This document shows positions 33,776 through 44,902 of a DNA stretch of 50,240 bases, one piece after another. Both the position numbers and the translations under genes were made by a program. Origin of the DNA: Sphingomonas sp. Leaf412 (lineage in GTDB: Bacteria; Pseudomonadota; Alphaproteobacteria; Sphingomonadales; Sphingomonadaceae); contig NZ_LMQP01000003.1 in assembly GCF_001425405.1 (NCBI RefSeq), forward strand, positions 163,762 to 214,001, given 5' to 3'. The notes beneath the pieces are model-generated. The model saw only the letters and a list, made by a program, of their open reading frames with translations, searched no databases and was not told the origin of the DNA. Numbering within the stretch: position 1 is the stretch's first letter; every line of letters starts with the position of its first letter.

Positions 33776-34437
33776 CGCATTCCCGGCCGCACCTCCGCGG
33801 GCCGAGGCATCGACAGAATCGCGCGCGCGTCGCCCGGCGAGCGCGCTTCCCCGTTCGGGCCGCCGCCCGCGTCGATGACGCGGTCGAGCAGGTCCAGCCC
33901 CTCGCGCCACAGGCCCAGCCCGCTCGCGGCGTTCAGGTGCCCGTATGGCCCCGCCTCCACGAAATGACTGCCCCAGTCGACCGCCAGGCTGTGTGCGCGG
34001 TCGACGCCGATCCACGGGTCGTCGGTGCTCGCCACGACGATGGACGGGAACGGCAGCGGCGCGCGCGGCGCGGGGGCGAAGGGCGCCAGTTCCGCCGCCA
34101 CGCCGTCCCGGTCGACATCCGCGGGCGCCACCAGCAGCGCGCCCGCGACGGGCCAGCCATAGGGCTGCGGGCTCAGCGACGCCCACCACGCCACCGCGAT
34201 GCAGCCCAGCGAATGCGCCACGAGAACGACGGGCGCGCGCGCGGCGGCCACCGCCTGGTCCAGCTTCGTCACCCAGGAATTGCGATGCGGCCGGTCCCAC
34301 ATGCCCAGATCGACGCGCGCGACGTCGGGCCGGTGGCGTTCCCACAAGGTCTGCCAGTGCGCCGGGCCGGAATTGCCGAGGCCCGGCACGGTCAGGATGG
34401 TCGGGCGGACCGACAGGTCGAGGGCGGAACGCGTCAT
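33772..34437 (-). CDS. RBBP9/YdeN-type serine hydrolase
   Basis: 221 residues from ATG 34437, with an excellent AGGAGG five bases upstream. Alpha/beta-hydrolase: TVPGLGNSGPAHWQTLWE near the N-terminus, nucleophile elbow VLVAHSLGCIAVAWW, Asp in VVASTDDPW and His in YGHLNAASGLG. Small cytosolic esterase of unknown substrate. The gene's stop overlaps vapC's stop. Confidence 0.88.
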   Translation of the reverse strand: MTRSALDLSVRPTILTVPGLGNSGPAHWQTLWERHRPDVARVDLGMWDRPHRNSWVTKLDQAVAAARAPVVLVAHSLGCIAVAWWASLSPQPYGWPVAGALLVAPADVDRDGVAAELAPFAPAPRAPLPFPSIVVASTDDPWIGVDRAHSLAVDWGSHFVEAGPYGHLNAASGLGLWREGLDLLDRVIDAGGGPNGEARSPGDARAILSMPRPAEVRPGMR

Positions 34438-34616
34438 CACCACCTCCTCTTCAACATCCGAAGGGCGAGGCCGCGGCACAGTCTAGGGGTCGGCAAGACC
34501 GCGGCCTCTGGACATGAATGTATTCCTACCAATCCAATAGGCAATCGTGCAGCGCAGCAATCGGTGCGAGACGATGCGCCCTTGCGACGAAGCGAATTTC
34601 CGGCCTAGCGGGGTCC

Positions 34617-35351
34617 ATGGCGAAGCAGCGCGCGGACCAGATTCTCGTCGATCGCGGCCTTGCCGAGTCGCGAACGCGCGCGCAGGCGCTCATCATGGCG
34701 GGCCTGGTGTTCGCGGGCGATCGGAAGGTGGAGAAGCCCGGCCAGCCGCTTGCGGACGACGTCGTGCTGGACGTGCGCGGGCGCGACCATCCGTGGGTGT
34801 CGCGCGGGGGCATCAAGCTGGCGCATGGGCTCGATCATTTCGGCTGGCACGTCGACGGCGCGGTCGCGATCGACGTCGGGTCCTCGACCGGCGGCTTCAC
34901 CGACGTCCTGCTGACCCGCGGCGCGGCACGCGTCTACGCGGTCGACAGCGGGACGAACCAGCTGGCGTGGAAGCTGCGGCAGGACCCGCGCGTGATCGTC
35001 CACGAACAGACCAGCGCGCGCATCCTGACCGCGGCGCACGTGCCCGACGCGGTCGACCTGGTCGTCTGCGACGCCAGCTTCATCGGGCTGGCGAAGGTGC
35101 TGGCGGTGCCGTTGGGGTTCGTGCGCGACGGGGGACGCCTGCTGGCACTGGTCAAGCCGCAGTTCGAGGCGGGGCGCGGCGAGGTGGGGAAGGGCGGCGT
35201 CGTGCGCGATCCCGCGATCCACGCGCGCGTGTGCGACGAGGTCGCCGGCTGGCTGACGCAGGAGGGGTGGCAGGTCGCGGGCGTGACGCCCAGCCCGATC
35301 ACGGGGCCGGAGGGGAATGTGGAATTCCTGATCGCCGCGATCCGGCCGTGA
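34617..35351 (+). CDS. tlyA: TlyA-family 16S/23S rRNA methyltransferase
   Basis: 244 residues from ATG 34617. N-terminal S4 RNA-binding domain (RADQILVDRGLAESRTRAQALIMAG), then an FtsJ-like SAM methyltransferase (AIDVGSSTGGFTDVLLTRGA, VYAVDSGTNQLAWKLR, DLVVCDASFIG, LVKPQFEAGRGEVGKGGVV). TlyA 2'-O-methylates ribosomal cytidines; older annotations call it hemolysin A. The DUF4197 gene starts 68 bp downstream. Confidence 0.92.
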   Translation: MAKQRADQILVDRGLAESRTRAQALIMAGLVFAGDRKVEKPGQPLADDVVLDVRGRDHPWVSRGGIKLAHGLDHFGWHVDGAVAIDVGSSTGGFTDVLLTRGAARVYAVDSGTNQLAWKLRQDPRVIVHEQTSARILTAAHVPDAVDLVVCDASFIGLAKVLAVPLGFVRDGGRLLALVKPQFEAGRGEVGKGGVVRDPAIHARVCDEVAGWLTQEGWQVAGVTPSPITGPEGNVEFLIAAIRP

Positions 35352-35419
35352 GGCGTTCAGCCGCGGTTAGCGTGGCGGGGCGCACGGACGCCGGCATGTT
35401 TCGCGTGAAGGAGAAGACC

Positions 35420-36103
35420 ATGGCCCCCGACCGTCGCCGCCTGATCGTCGGCGCGCTGGCCGCGTCGGTCGCGCTGTTGCCCGGATGCGCCACCACCGGG
35501 TTCGGCGGCGGCGCGCAGGAGGCGTTGCAGCGGCTGCTGGAGATATCGACCGGGCGCGCGGTGGAACGGCTGGTCGCGGGCAACGGCTTTCTGAACGATC
35601 CCGCGGCGCGGCTGCCCGTGCCGCCGGAGCTGAGCCGCGGTCGCGAGGGGGCGGTGCTGGGCGCCCTGCTGAATGCGCGGCCGGTGCAGCAGCAATTGTC
35701 GCTGATGGTCAACCAGGCGGCGGGGGAGGCGGCGGATCGCGCGGCGCCGGTTATCTTCGACGCGATCCGGCGGCTGACCTTCGCCGACGCGCTGGGCATC
35801 GTGCGCGGCGGCCCGACGTCGGCGACCGACTATCTGGAGCGCAGCGTCGGCACGGGCATCGTCGATGCGATGCTGCCGGGCGTGGGGCAGGTCCTTCGCG
35901 GGTTCGACGGCAATGGCGTGCTCGGCCCCGTGCTGGGCGCGGCGACGGGGGTGAACGTGGTCGCGATCCAGCGCGTCGTGGCGGTGCAGGCGGCGCGCAG
36001 CCTGTTCGGCGCGATCGGGCGCGAGGAAGCCGCGATCCGCCGCGACCCGCGCTCCGCCCGCGACGGCCTGGTCGAGGCGCTGCTGGGCGGACGACTGGGG
36101 TAG
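35420..36103 (+). CDS. DUF4197 lipoprotein
   Basis: 227 residues from ATG 35420, with AAGGAG six bases upstream. Lipoprotein leader ends LLPGC. The mature part is helical: VERLVAGNGFLNDPAARLPVP, GALLNARPVQQQLSLMVNQAAGEAA, ADALGIVRGGPTSATDYL, which matches the DUF4197 pattern. Periplasmic or outer-membrane anchored; function unknown. It converges with lpdA. Confidence 0.82.
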   Translation: MAPDRRRLIVGALAASVALLPGCATTGFGGGAQEALQRLLEISTGRAVERLVAGNGFLNDPAARLPVPPELSRGREGAVLGALLNARPVQQQLSLMVNQAAGEAADRAAPVIFDAIRRLTFADALGIVRGGPTSATDYLERSVGTGIVDAMLPGVGQVLRGFDGNGVLGPVLGAATGVNVVAIQRVVAVQAARSLFGAIGREEAAIRRDPRSARDGLVEALLGGRLG

Positions 36104-36280
36104 GACAAGACGGTCCGCCCGACGCCGCGACGCGCGACTCCGGACAGGCACGGTCCGAACGGGGGGGCGTTCGCGGGCGGACAGGAGCCCCGAAGTCCCC
36201 ACCCGCCTGCGCTTCCCCCGTGCGCGGCCTGCCCCCGTCGCGGCCGCGCGCGGATCAGGCCGTTCGGGTCGCGCCCGGTG

Positions 36281-37678
36281 TCAGACGTGGATCGCCTTGC
36301 CCCGAACGGCCATCGCGGCTTCCTTGATCGCCTCGCTGTGCGTCGGATGCGCGTGGCAGGTGTAGGCGATGTCCTCGCTCGTCGCGCCGAACTCCATCGC
36401 CTGCGCCGCCTGCGCGATCATCGTCCCCGCGACGCTGGCGATCGCCCATACGCCCAGCACGCGATCGGTCTTGGCGTCCGCGATGATCTTCACGAAACCG
36501 TCGGGCTCGTGGTTGGTCTTCGCCCGGCTGTTGCCCGCCATCGGGAACTTGCCGACCTTCACCTCGCCCGCTTCCTTCGCGGCCTCCTCGGTCAGGCCGA
36601 CGCCCGCGATCTCGGGCCAGGTGTAGACGACGCTCGGGATGATCGCATGGTTCACGATCCCGTGCTGCCCCGCGATATTCTCCGCCACCGCAATGCCTTC
36701 GTCCTCCGCCTTATGCGCCAGCATCGGGCCGGGGATCACGTCGCCGATCGCCCATACGCCGTCGACATCGGTGCGGAAGTCGTGGTCGGTTTCGATCTGC
36801 CCGCGCTTGTTCGGCGTCAGGCCGATCGCCTCCAGCCCCAGCCCGTCGGTGTTCGGGCGCCGCCCGATCGACACCAGCACGCAATCCGCCTCGATCGTCG
36901 TCGCCTCGCCGCCGTTCGCGGGCTCCAACGTCAGCGTCGCGGTGTCCCCGCTCACGGTCACGCCGGTCACCTTCGTCCCCAGCCGGAACTCGATCCCCTG
37001 CTTCTTGAAGATGCGGTTCGATTCCTTGCGGATGTCGCCGTCGAAGCCGGGCAGGATCTGGTCCAGGAACTCGACGCACGTCACCTTCGCGCCCAGCCGC
37101 CGCCAGACCGAGCCCAGCTCCAGCCCGATCACGCCGCCGCCGATGACGACCATGTGCCGGGGCACCTGCGCCAGTTCGAGCGCGCCGGTGCTGTCGACCA
37201 CGACCTTCTGGTCGACCGTCACGCCGGGCAGGGGGGTGACGATGGAGCCGGTGGCGATGACGACGTCCTTCGCGCTCACCTTCTGCCCGCCGACGTCGAC
37301 ATTGTGCGCGTCGACGAACGCGGCCTTGCCCTTCAGCCAGGTGACCTTGTTCTTCTTGAACAGGAACTCGATCCCGCCCGTCAGCTGCTTCACCGCGTCG
37401 CGGCGCTGGCCGTGCATCGTGTCGAGGTCCAGCTCGGGCGTGACCTTGATCCCCATCTTCGCCATCGCCCCGTTGGCGGCGGCGTCGAAATATTCGGACG
37501 CGTGCAGCAACGCCTTGGACGGGATGCACCCGACGTTCAGGCACGTGCCCCCCAGCGTCTCGCGCGAATCCGCACATGCGACACGCAGGCCAAGCTGCGC
37601 CGCCCGGATCGCGGCGACATAGCCGCCCGGGCCGGCGCCGATCACGAGGACGTCATAGTCGTAGGTCTGGTCAGTCAT
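36281..37678 (-). CDS. lpdA: Dihydrolipoyl dehydrogenase (E3)
   Basis: 465 residues. FAD-binding VIGAGPGGYVAAIRAAQLG, redox disulfide GGTCLNVGCIPSKALLHAS, NAD-binding VVIGGGVIGLELGSVW, and the C-terminal catalytic dyad in HAHPTHSEAIKEA. It re-oxidises lipoyl groups of the 2-oxoglutarate dehydrogenase complex encoded just upstream. Its ribosome site (GAGGGACC) overlaps the stop of the DUF4276 gene that now separates it from sucB. Confidence 0.97.
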   Translation of the reverse strand: MTDQTYDYDVLVIGAGPGGYVAAIRAAQLGLRVACADSRETLGGTCLNVGCIPSKALLHASEYFDAAANGAMAKMGIKVTPELDLDTMHGQRRDAVKQLTGGIEFLFKKNKVTWLKGKAAFVDAHNVDVGGQKVSAKDVVIATGSIVTPLPGVTVDQKVVVDSTGALELAQVPRHMVVIGGGVIGLELGSVWRRLGAKVTCVEFLDQILPGFDGDIRKESNRIFKKQGIEFRLGTKVTGVTVSGDTATLTLEPANGGEATTIEADCVLVSIGRRPNTDGLGLEAIGLTPNKRGQIETDHDFRTDVDGVWAIGDVIPGPMLAHKAEDEGIAVAENIAGQHGIVNHAIIPSVVYTWPEIAGVGLTEEAAKEAGEVKVGKFPMAGNSRAKTNHEPDGFVKIIADAKTDRVLGVWAIASVAGTMIAQAAQAMEFGATSEDIAYTCHAHPTHSEAIKEAAMAVRGKAIHV

Positions 37679-37690
37679 TGTCGTGGTCCC

Positions 37691-38314
37691 TCAGGCATTC
37701 GCCGCCAAGGTGTTGAGCCCATCCCAAAAATGCCGAAACGAGCGGGAAGTGTTGCGGACGGGCTCGAGCAAATTACCCATCGCGCGTGCGGTATCGATCT
37801 TCGGTAGTCTCGAGAGACCCTTCAAATGACCTGCCCGCTGAAGTTCGCGCAGCAACGCCTCATGCGTCCCGCCGCGAATTGCATCCGGATCGCGGTACGA
37901 GGCTTGACCTGTGATCCGACGCATACCACGCCAGCCTTCCTCCAGCGCGACGATGTCACCAAAAAACCATGCCTCCAGTTCCTCGCAAACGATGCGGTTG
38001 ACCACGTCGATCCGCTCCTGATCGCACGGTCGCGTTTTCAATCCGGCTGCGGCGGACGCGGCAACGAGTTTCCCTTTCAGGACCAAGCAATCGTCCTCGT
38101 CACGGTCAACAAGGATCAATGATCGCGGCCGGTACTCTGTCGCAGTTCGGGCATAACCTGCCAACCGGGCGGGAAGTCGCGCAAGCAATTGCTGCTTCGA
38201 GCCATAGTTGATCGCACGCCATTCGATCGTCGGATCGAGATGATGCCTCAAGAACGCAATGAGGAAAGCCTCCATCGAAGGTTCTTCCACGTGGATATGG
38301 ATCGGCCCGGGCAT
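37691..38314 (-). CDS. DUF4276 protein, Toprim-like putative nuclease
   Basis: 207 residues. The pattern fits DUF4276, whose core resembles Toprim: an early acidic motif HVEEPSMEAFL (E10/E11), then a DxD-type cluster LILVDRDEDDC (D70, D72, D74, D75) and the family-typical CEELEAWFFGD (110-120). In Toprim nucleases these acidic residues bind Mg2+. It starts 3 bp after the stop of the AAA ATPase gene, so the two form a coupled pair. GC is lower than in the flanking TCA genes. The fold call is from motif reading only; a catalytic role is inference. Confidence 0.72.
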   Translation of the reverse strand: MPGPIHIHVEEPSMEAFLIAFLRHHLDPTIEWRAINYGSKQQLLARLPARLAGYARTATEYRPRSLILVDRDEDDCLVLKGKLVAASAAAGLKTRPCDQERIDVVNRIVCEELEAWFFGDIVALEEGWRGMRRITGQASYRDPDAIRGGTHEALLRELQRAGHLKGLSRLPKIDTARAMGNLLEPVRNTSRSFRHFWDGLNTLAANA

Positions 38315-38317
38315 TGG

Positions 38318-39534
38318 TCAGGGATTGCCCGCCTCGAAAAAACCCTCGATCCATAGTTGACCCAAGCTTCCACCGGCCGCGATCTGTTCCGGAACGCCCG
38401 CCATCTGTGAAGCCCGGATCGCTTCAGTGTACCCGCGCTCATTGCGTCGAAGCGCCCACACTTGGTTTGCCTCAAGCGCATCGATGAAAAAAGGTGAGTG
38501 GGTCGTCACCACCATTTGCATGTGGCGGGTCGCGACTTCGCATTCCTCCGCCAGTTCCCCAAGCAATCTAGGATGAAGAAAATTTTCCGGTTCCTCAATC
38601 CCGAGAAAAGGTGGCGGAGAAGGATCGCTTAACTGCACCAAATACGCAAGCATCTTGAGGGTGCCGTCCGAAACGTAACGCGCCTGAACTCCCTCTTCGA
38701 AGGGTGCATCTTTTACGGTCAGGAGAAGATGTCCGGTAGGCAGTGATAAAGGCTCGACCGTCTCTAGTTTCGGAATACGGCGACGCAATGTGGAAAATAC
38801 ACGGTCGAGTACATGCGGATGGCGCTCGCCTAGAAACTGGATGACGTTTGCAAGATTGTGCCCGGTCCGCGATAAATGCTCCTGCGGTCCAGCCTCGGGT
38901 ACGACACGTGCGTCTGAAGTTGACAGATACGAGAGATGCCACCCTACGATGAAGTCACGAAGAGACTTTACGCGGGGATTGCTGGCCAACTGGCCTAGTG
39001 TGCTGACGGCAAGAACATCGGGTCCTGCAAGAGGTAGTTCTGTCTTGACGTCCGCTTCCTCAGGTAGGTCGCCGGATATGACCGAGCCTTGGCCGTAGCG
39101 ATAGTCCAGGAAGCGAAAGGGCGCACCCCAGCTTTTGCGCTTCCAATGCATCCACTCAGCAGCGACGACGGGCCTGCCGTCGATCTCGTCGATGGCTAAA
39201 TGATAGCGGACAAGGCCAGGACGTCGGCCCCCGATCAGCCCGCCTTCGCGATATGCGACTTCAAAAGTGATCGGTCCCGACTGTCCCCGGCTGCGTAGGT
39301 CGGAGAACTTGCCGCGCTTGTCCACAGCGCGCCGGAGGCCTTCGGAAAAGCAGTCAGATAGAAATGCGAAGACATCGAAGAACGTCGACTTCCCGCTTCC
39401 GTTCGCACCCAGCAACGCAGTCAGGGGCGTCATCGCCTTGAACTCGACCTGCTGCAACGCACGAAAATTTCCTATTCGGACATTTTCGATGCGAGCCGGG
39501 GGAGACGACGCAGATATAGAGGTGCGGACGCCCA

Positions 39535-39535
<1 letters not shown>
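38318..39535 (-). CDS. AAA/ABC-type ATPase of an ATPase-DUF4276 module
   Basis: 405 residues from ATG 39535, whose A is shared with the sucB stop (TGATG); GTG 39538 is an alternative. SMC/OLD-like ATPase (AAA_21 type): Walker A GANGSGKS at about 43-50 after RIGNFRALQQVEF, signature region YVSDGTLKMLAYL, Walker B FLGIEEPENFLHPRLL and H-loop VVTTHSPFFIDAL. No nuclease domain in the same chain. Such ATPases paired with a small nuclease-like protein occur in phage defence (PARIS, Septu, Gabija logic). Base content is about 50-58% G/C in hand-counted lines, against about 68% in neighbouring sucB. Confidence 0.85.
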
Positions 39536-40806
<1,271 letters not shown>

Positions 40807-40824
40807 GTCTACTCGCTTCCTCGT

Positions 40825-40874
40825 GTCCCCGCGGAGGCGGGGACCCAGTCTGGGCCTCCGCCTTCGCGGAGGCA
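40825..40874. repeat. Pair of palindromes between sucA and sucB
   Basis: GTCCCCGCGGAGGCGGGGAC (40825-40844) and GCCTCCGCCTTCGCGGAGGC (40854-40873) are adjacent GC-clamped palindromes in a gap of about 78 bp. Their shape matches the REP-like elements further along the cluster. Confidence 0.75.
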
Positions 40875-40884
40875 CATCAAGGGC

Positions 40885-43860
40885 TTATGCCCCCGCCTTG
40901 CCCGCCTTCTTGTCGCTCTCGCGGCTGCGGCGAATCTCCTCGCGGACGCTGTGGCCCAGCGCGTCGGCGACCAGCGCCGCCTGCTCGGTCTGGTGCCGCT
41001 TCATCAGGCCCGTCGCCGGGGAGGCGGCGGCCGCACGCCCGGCGTAGCGCGCGCGCGCCACGCTCGCGTCCGCGCCCGTCAGCGCCTCCTCGATCAGCGG
41101 CTCGACGAAGAACCAATAGCCGTTGTTCTTCGGCTCCTCCTGCGCCCACACCACCTCGCGCAGGTTCGGCATCCGCGCGATCCTTTTCGCCAGCGCCTCG
41201 GTGGGGAAGGGATACAATTGCTCGATGCGGACGATCTGGATGCCCTCGTCGCTCGCCGCGTCGCGCGCCTCGAACAGGTCGTAGGCGACCTTGCCGGTGC
41301 ACAGGACCAGCCGCGTCGTCGCCTCGTCCGCCGCGCCGTTGGGATCGGACAGGATGCGGCGGAAGTGCGAATCGCCCTGGAAATCCGCCGCCGAACTGAC
41401 CGCCGCCTTGTGCCGCAGCAACGACTTGGGCGTCATCACGACCAGCGGCTTGCGGAACGACCGGTGCATCTGCCGCCGCAACAGGTGGAAGAAATTGGCG
41501 GGCGTCGTGCAATTGGCGACCTGCATGTTGTCGCCCGCGCACGATTGCAGGAAGCGTTCGGGCCGCGCCGAAGAATGCTCCGGCCCCTGGCCCTCGTATC
41601 CGTGCGGCAGCAGCATGACGAGGCCGTTGGCGCGCAGCCACTTGGCCTCGCCCGACGCGATGAACTGGTCGATCATGATCTGCGCGCCGTTGACGAAGTC
41701 GCCGAACTGCGCCTCCCACAACACCAGCGTCTTGGGATCGGCCAGCGCATAGCCATATTCGAATCCCAGCACGCCATATTCGGACAACGGGCTGTCCAGC
41801 ACCTCGAAATGCCCGTGCTCGACGTTCCACAGCGGCACGTATTTATGCTCGTCGTTCTGGTCGACCCACACCGCATGTCGCTGGCTGAACGTGCCGCGGC
41901 CCGAATCCTGCCCCGACAAACGGACGCCATAGCCTTCCGACAACAGCGTCCCGAACGCCAATGCCTCGCCCGTCGCCCAGTCGAAGCCCTCGCCGGTCGC
42001 GAACATCTGCCGCTTGGCATCCAGCACGCGCGCCAGCGTCTTGTGGATCGACAGGTCGTCGGGCACGGTCGTCAGCGTGCGGCCGATCGCATCGAACAGC
42101 TTGGGCTCCACGCCCGTGTCGACGTGGCGGCGGCTCGCCTCCGCATCGGTCGGTGCGTGCAGGCCGGACCAGCGGCCCGCGAACCAGTCCGCCTTGTTCG
42201 GCTTGTACGCCGCGCCCGCCTCGAACTCGCCCTCCAGCAGTTTCGTGAACTGCGCGACATTGTCGTCCAGCCACGCCTGGTCGATCACCTTCTCCGCGAT
42301 CAGGCGCTTGGCGTACACCTCGCTGACCGGCGGATGCTGGCGGATCGCCTTGTACATCAGCGGCTGGGTGAAGCCCGGCTCGTCGCCCTCGTTGTGGCCG
42401 AAGCGGCGGTAGCACCACATGTCGATCACGACGTCGCGGTGGAACGTCTGGCGATATTCGATCGCCATCTTCGTCGCGAAGGTCACCGCCTCCGGATCGT
42501 CGCCGTTGACGTGGAAGATCGGCGCCTGCACCCCCTTCGCCACGTCGGACGGGTAAGGGGACGAGCGCGCGAACTGCGGGCTGGTCGTGAAGCCGATCTG
42601 GTTGTTGATGACGAAATGGACGCAGCCGCCGGTGTTGTAGCCGCGGATGCCGGAAAAGCCGAAGCATTCCCATACGATCCCCTGGCCCGCGAAGGCGGCG
42701 TCGCCGTGGATCAGGACGGGCAGCGACTTGCTGTGGTCGCCAAGGTCGTCCGCGATCGTCTGGATCGCGCGCACCTTGCCCAGCACGACCGGGTCCGCGG
42801 CTTCCAGATGCGACGGGTTGGCGACCAGCGACATATGGACCTTGCGTCCGTCGAACTCGCGATCCGTACTGGTGCCGAGGTGATATTTCACGTCGCCCGA
42901 CCCGCCGATGTCGTCGGGGTTCGCGCTGCCGCCCGCGAATTCGTGGAAGATCACGCGCAACGGCTTGGCCATGACGTTGGCCAGCACGTTCAGCCGGCCG
43001 CGATGCGCCATGCCGAACACGATTTCGTTGATACCCGCCGCGCCGCCGTACTTGATGACGCTTTCCAGCGCGGGAATCATCGATTCGCCGCCGTCGAGGC
43101 CGAACCGCTTCGTGCCGACATATTTGCGGCCGAGGAATTTCTCCCACTGCTCCGCCTCGACGACCTTGTTCAGGATCGCCTTCTTGCCCTGCGCGGTGAA
43201 ATCGGCGCCCTTGTCCTTGCCCTCCATCCGGTCCTGGAGGAAGCGGCGCTCCTCCACGTCCGCGATGTGCATATATTCCAGGCCCACGTTGCCGCAATAA
43301 TTGGCGCGCAGCGTGTCCACGACCTCGCGCACCGTCGCCCATTCCATGCCCAGCGTGCCGCCGAGGTAGACGGGCCGGTCGATGTCGGCGTTGGAGAAGC
43401 CGTAATAGTCGGTCGTCAGGTCCGCGGGCAGTTCGCGCAATCCCGACAGGCCGAGCGGGTCGAGGTTGGACGCGAGGTGGCCGCGCACGCGATAGGTGCG
43501 GATCAGCAACTGCACCCGGATCGCGTCGCCCGCGGCCTTGATGATGTCGTCCTGCGACGGGGCGGGGGCGGCGGCCGGGGCGGCGGGGGCGGGCTTGCCC
43601 TTCTGCGGCCGGGGCGCGGGCTCCATCTGCGTCGGATCGAGCGCGGCGGTCAGGTCGTCGGTCGACGTCGGCGGCCAGCGGTCGTTGCTCCACGACGGGC
43701 CGGTCGTGCCGGTCTCGAGCCCGTCGAACATCGCGCGCCACTGCGGCTCGACGCTGTCGGGCGACGATTTGTAGCGTGCGTACAATGCGTCGATGAACGC
43801 CGGCGATACGCTGCCGGCGACGTCCGAGAAATCCTGGCCTTCGTAGCCCATGATACGCAT
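40885..43860 (-). CDS. sucA: 2-oxoglutarate dehydrogenase E1
   Basis: 991 residues. The N-terminal peptide FIDALYARYKSSPDSVEPQWRAMFDGL is typical of E1o. The thiamine-diphosphate core contains FGMAHRGRLNVLANVMAKPLR, LIHGDAAFAGQGIVWE and RRFGHNEGDEPGFTQPLMYK; the C-terminal part has ESYGV-type VLGFEYGYALADP and LMLLPHGYEGQGPEHSSARPERFLQ. It decarboxylates 2-oxoglutarate. ATG 43851 (MGYEGQDFSD) is a possible alternative start. Confidence 0.96.
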   Translation of the reverse strand: MRIMGYEGQDFSDVAGSVSPAFIDALYARYKSSPDSVEPQWRAMFDGLETGTTGPSWSNDRWPPTSTDDLTAALDPTQMEPAPRPQKGKPAPAAPAAAPAPSQDDIIKAAGDAIRVQLLIRTYRVRGHLASNLDPLGLSGLRELPADLTTDYYGFSNADIDRPVYLGGTLGMEWATVREVVDTLRANYCGNVGLEYMHIADVEERRFLQDRMEGKDKGADFTAQGKKAILNKVVEAEQWEKFLGRKYVGTKRFGLDGGESMIPALESVIKYGGAAGINEIVFGMAHRGRLNVLANVMAKPLRVIFHEFAGGSANPDDIGGSGDVKYHLGTSTDREFDGRKVHMSLVANPSHLEAADPVVLGKVRAIQTIADDLGDHSKSLPVLIHGDAAFAGQGIVWECFGFSGIRGYNTGGCVHFVINNQIGFTTSPQFARSSPYPSDVAKGVQAPIFHVNGDDPEAVTFATKMAIEYRQTFHRDVVIDMWCYRRFGHNEGDEPGFTQPLMYKAIRQHPPVSEVYAKRLIAEKVIDQAWLDDNVAQFTKLLEGEFEAGAAYKPNKADWFAGRWSGLHAPTDAEASRRHVDTGVEPKLFDAIGRTLTTVPDDLSIHKTLARVLDAKRQMFATGEGFDWATGEALAFGTLLSEGYGVRLSGQDSGRGTFSQRHAVWVDQNDEHKYVPLWNVEHGHFEVLDSPLSEYGVLGFEYGYALADPKTLVLWEAQFGDFVNGAQIMIDQFIASGEAKWLRANGLVMLLPHGYEGQGPEHSSARPERFLQSCAGDNMQVANCTTPANFFHLLRRQMHRSFRKPLVVMTPKSLLRHKAAVSSAADFQGDSHFRRILSDPNGAADEATTRLVLCTGKVAYDLFEARDAASDEGIQIVRIEQLYPFPTEALAKRIARMPNLREVVWAQEEPKNNGYWFFVEPLIEEALTGADASVARARYAGRAAAASPATGLMKRHQTEQAALVADALGHSVREEIRRSRESDKKAGKAGA

Positions 43861-43881
43861 CCCCGGCCGCTTACCTATTTA

Positions 43882-43963
43882 CCGTCACCCCGGCGTAGGC
43901 CGGGGTCCAGAGCCGCGCGCGACCGGCTCGTGGCCCTGGATCCCGGCCTGCGCCGGGATGACG
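43882..43963. repeat. REP-like doublet between sucD and sucA
   Basis: A 28-bp palindromic unit at 43882-43909 (core CCCCGGCGTAGGCCGGGG) and an inverted, slightly diverged copy at 43937-43963 (core TCCCGGCCTGCGCCGGGA). Both carry the outer GTCAY...RTCCA signature seen at 44871, 45220, 47434 and 47503. Confidence 0.85.
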
Positions 43964-43966
43964 ACG

Positions 43967-44851
43967 TTACTTCTTCAACACGTCCAGCAGCGTCGAGCCC
44001 AGTTCCGACGGCGACGCCGCCACCCTGATCCCCGCCGCTTCCATCGCCGCGATCTTGCTGTCCGCATCGCCCTTGCCGCCGCTGACGATCGCACCGGCAT
44101 GGCCCATGCGGCGTCCGGGCGGGGCGGTGCGTCCGGCGATGAAGCCCGCCATCGGCTTCTTGCGCCCGCGCTTCGCCTCGTCGCGCAGGAACTGTGCCGC
44201 CTGTTCCTCCGCATCGCCGCCGATCTCGCCGATCATGATGATCGATTCGGTCGCGTCGTCGGCCAGGAACAGCTCCAGGACGTCGATGAAGTTCGTCCCG
44301 TTGACCGGATCGCCGCCGATCCCGACCGCGGTGGTCTGGCCCAGCCCGGCGTTCGAGGTCTGGAACACCGCCTCGTAGGTCAGCGTGCCGGAACGCGAGA
44401 CGACGCCGACCGACCCCTGCTTGAAGATGCTGCCGGGCATGATGCCGATCTTGCACTGGCCGGGCGTCAGCACGCCGGGGCAGTTCGGACCGATCAGCCG
44501 CGACTTGCTGCCCGACAGCGCGCGCTTCACGCGCACCATGTCCAGCACCGGAATGCCCTCGGTGATGCACACGATCAGCGGCACCTCGGCATCGATCGCC
44601 TCAAGAATCGAATCCGCGGCGAAGGGGGGCGGCACGTACACGACCGACGCATCCGCGCCGGTCTTCTGCACCGCCTCCGCGACGGTATCGAACAGCGGCA
44701 GGCCCAGATGCGTGCCCCCGCCCTTCCCGGGCGTGACGCCCGCGACCATCTGCGTCCCGTAATCGAGCGCCGCCTGCGTATGGAAGCTGCCCGTGTTGCC
44801 GGTCATCCCCTGCGTGATGACCTTGGTGTTCCTGTCGACGAGGATGCTCAT
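43967..44851 (-). CDS. sucD: Succinyl-CoA ligase alpha subunit
   Basis: 294 residues, the usual length. CoA-binding N-terminal domain ([31 protein letters not shown]) and the phosphohistidine loop [18 protein letters not shown]. It makes ATP or GTP from succinyl-CoA with SucC. SucC is not next to it in this window, although sucC-sucD is the usual order. An intergenic REP doublet and sucA follow. Confidence 0.96.
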   Translation of the reverse strand: MSILVDRNTKVITQGMTGNTGSFHTQAALDYGTQMVAGVTPGKGGGTHLGLPLFDTVAEAVQKTGADASVVYVPPPFAADSILEAIDAEVPLIVCITEGIPVLDMVRVKRALSGSKSRLIGPNCPGVLTPGQCKIGIMPGSIFKQGSVGVVSRSGTLTYEAVFQTSNAGLGQTTAVGIGGDPVNGTNFIDVLELFLADDATESIIMIGEIGGDAEEQAAQFLRDEAKRGRKKPMAGFIAGRTAPPGRRMGHAGAIVSGGKGDADSKIAAMEAAGIRVAASPSELGSTLLDVLKK

Positions 44852-44870
44852 TGGAATCCCGTGTCCTTAG

Positions 44871-44898
44871 CCGTCACCCCGGCGAAGGCCGGGGTCCA
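44871..44898 (+). repeat. Left 28-bp inverted repeat flanking the GIY-YIG gene
   Basis: Palindromic REP-like unit with core CCCCGGCGAAGGCCGGGG. Its exact reverse complement lies at 45220-45247. It ends 5 bp before the stop codon of the GIY-YIG gene. Confidence 0.92.
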
Positions 44899-44902
44899 GT
44901 TG

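Noticed and set aside
36113..36182. GTCCGCCCG / CGGGCGGAC inverted repeat between the DUF4197 gene and lpdA as a terminator
   Set aside because: Only nine bases with a 52-base loop and no T-run; too weak to call in this base composition.
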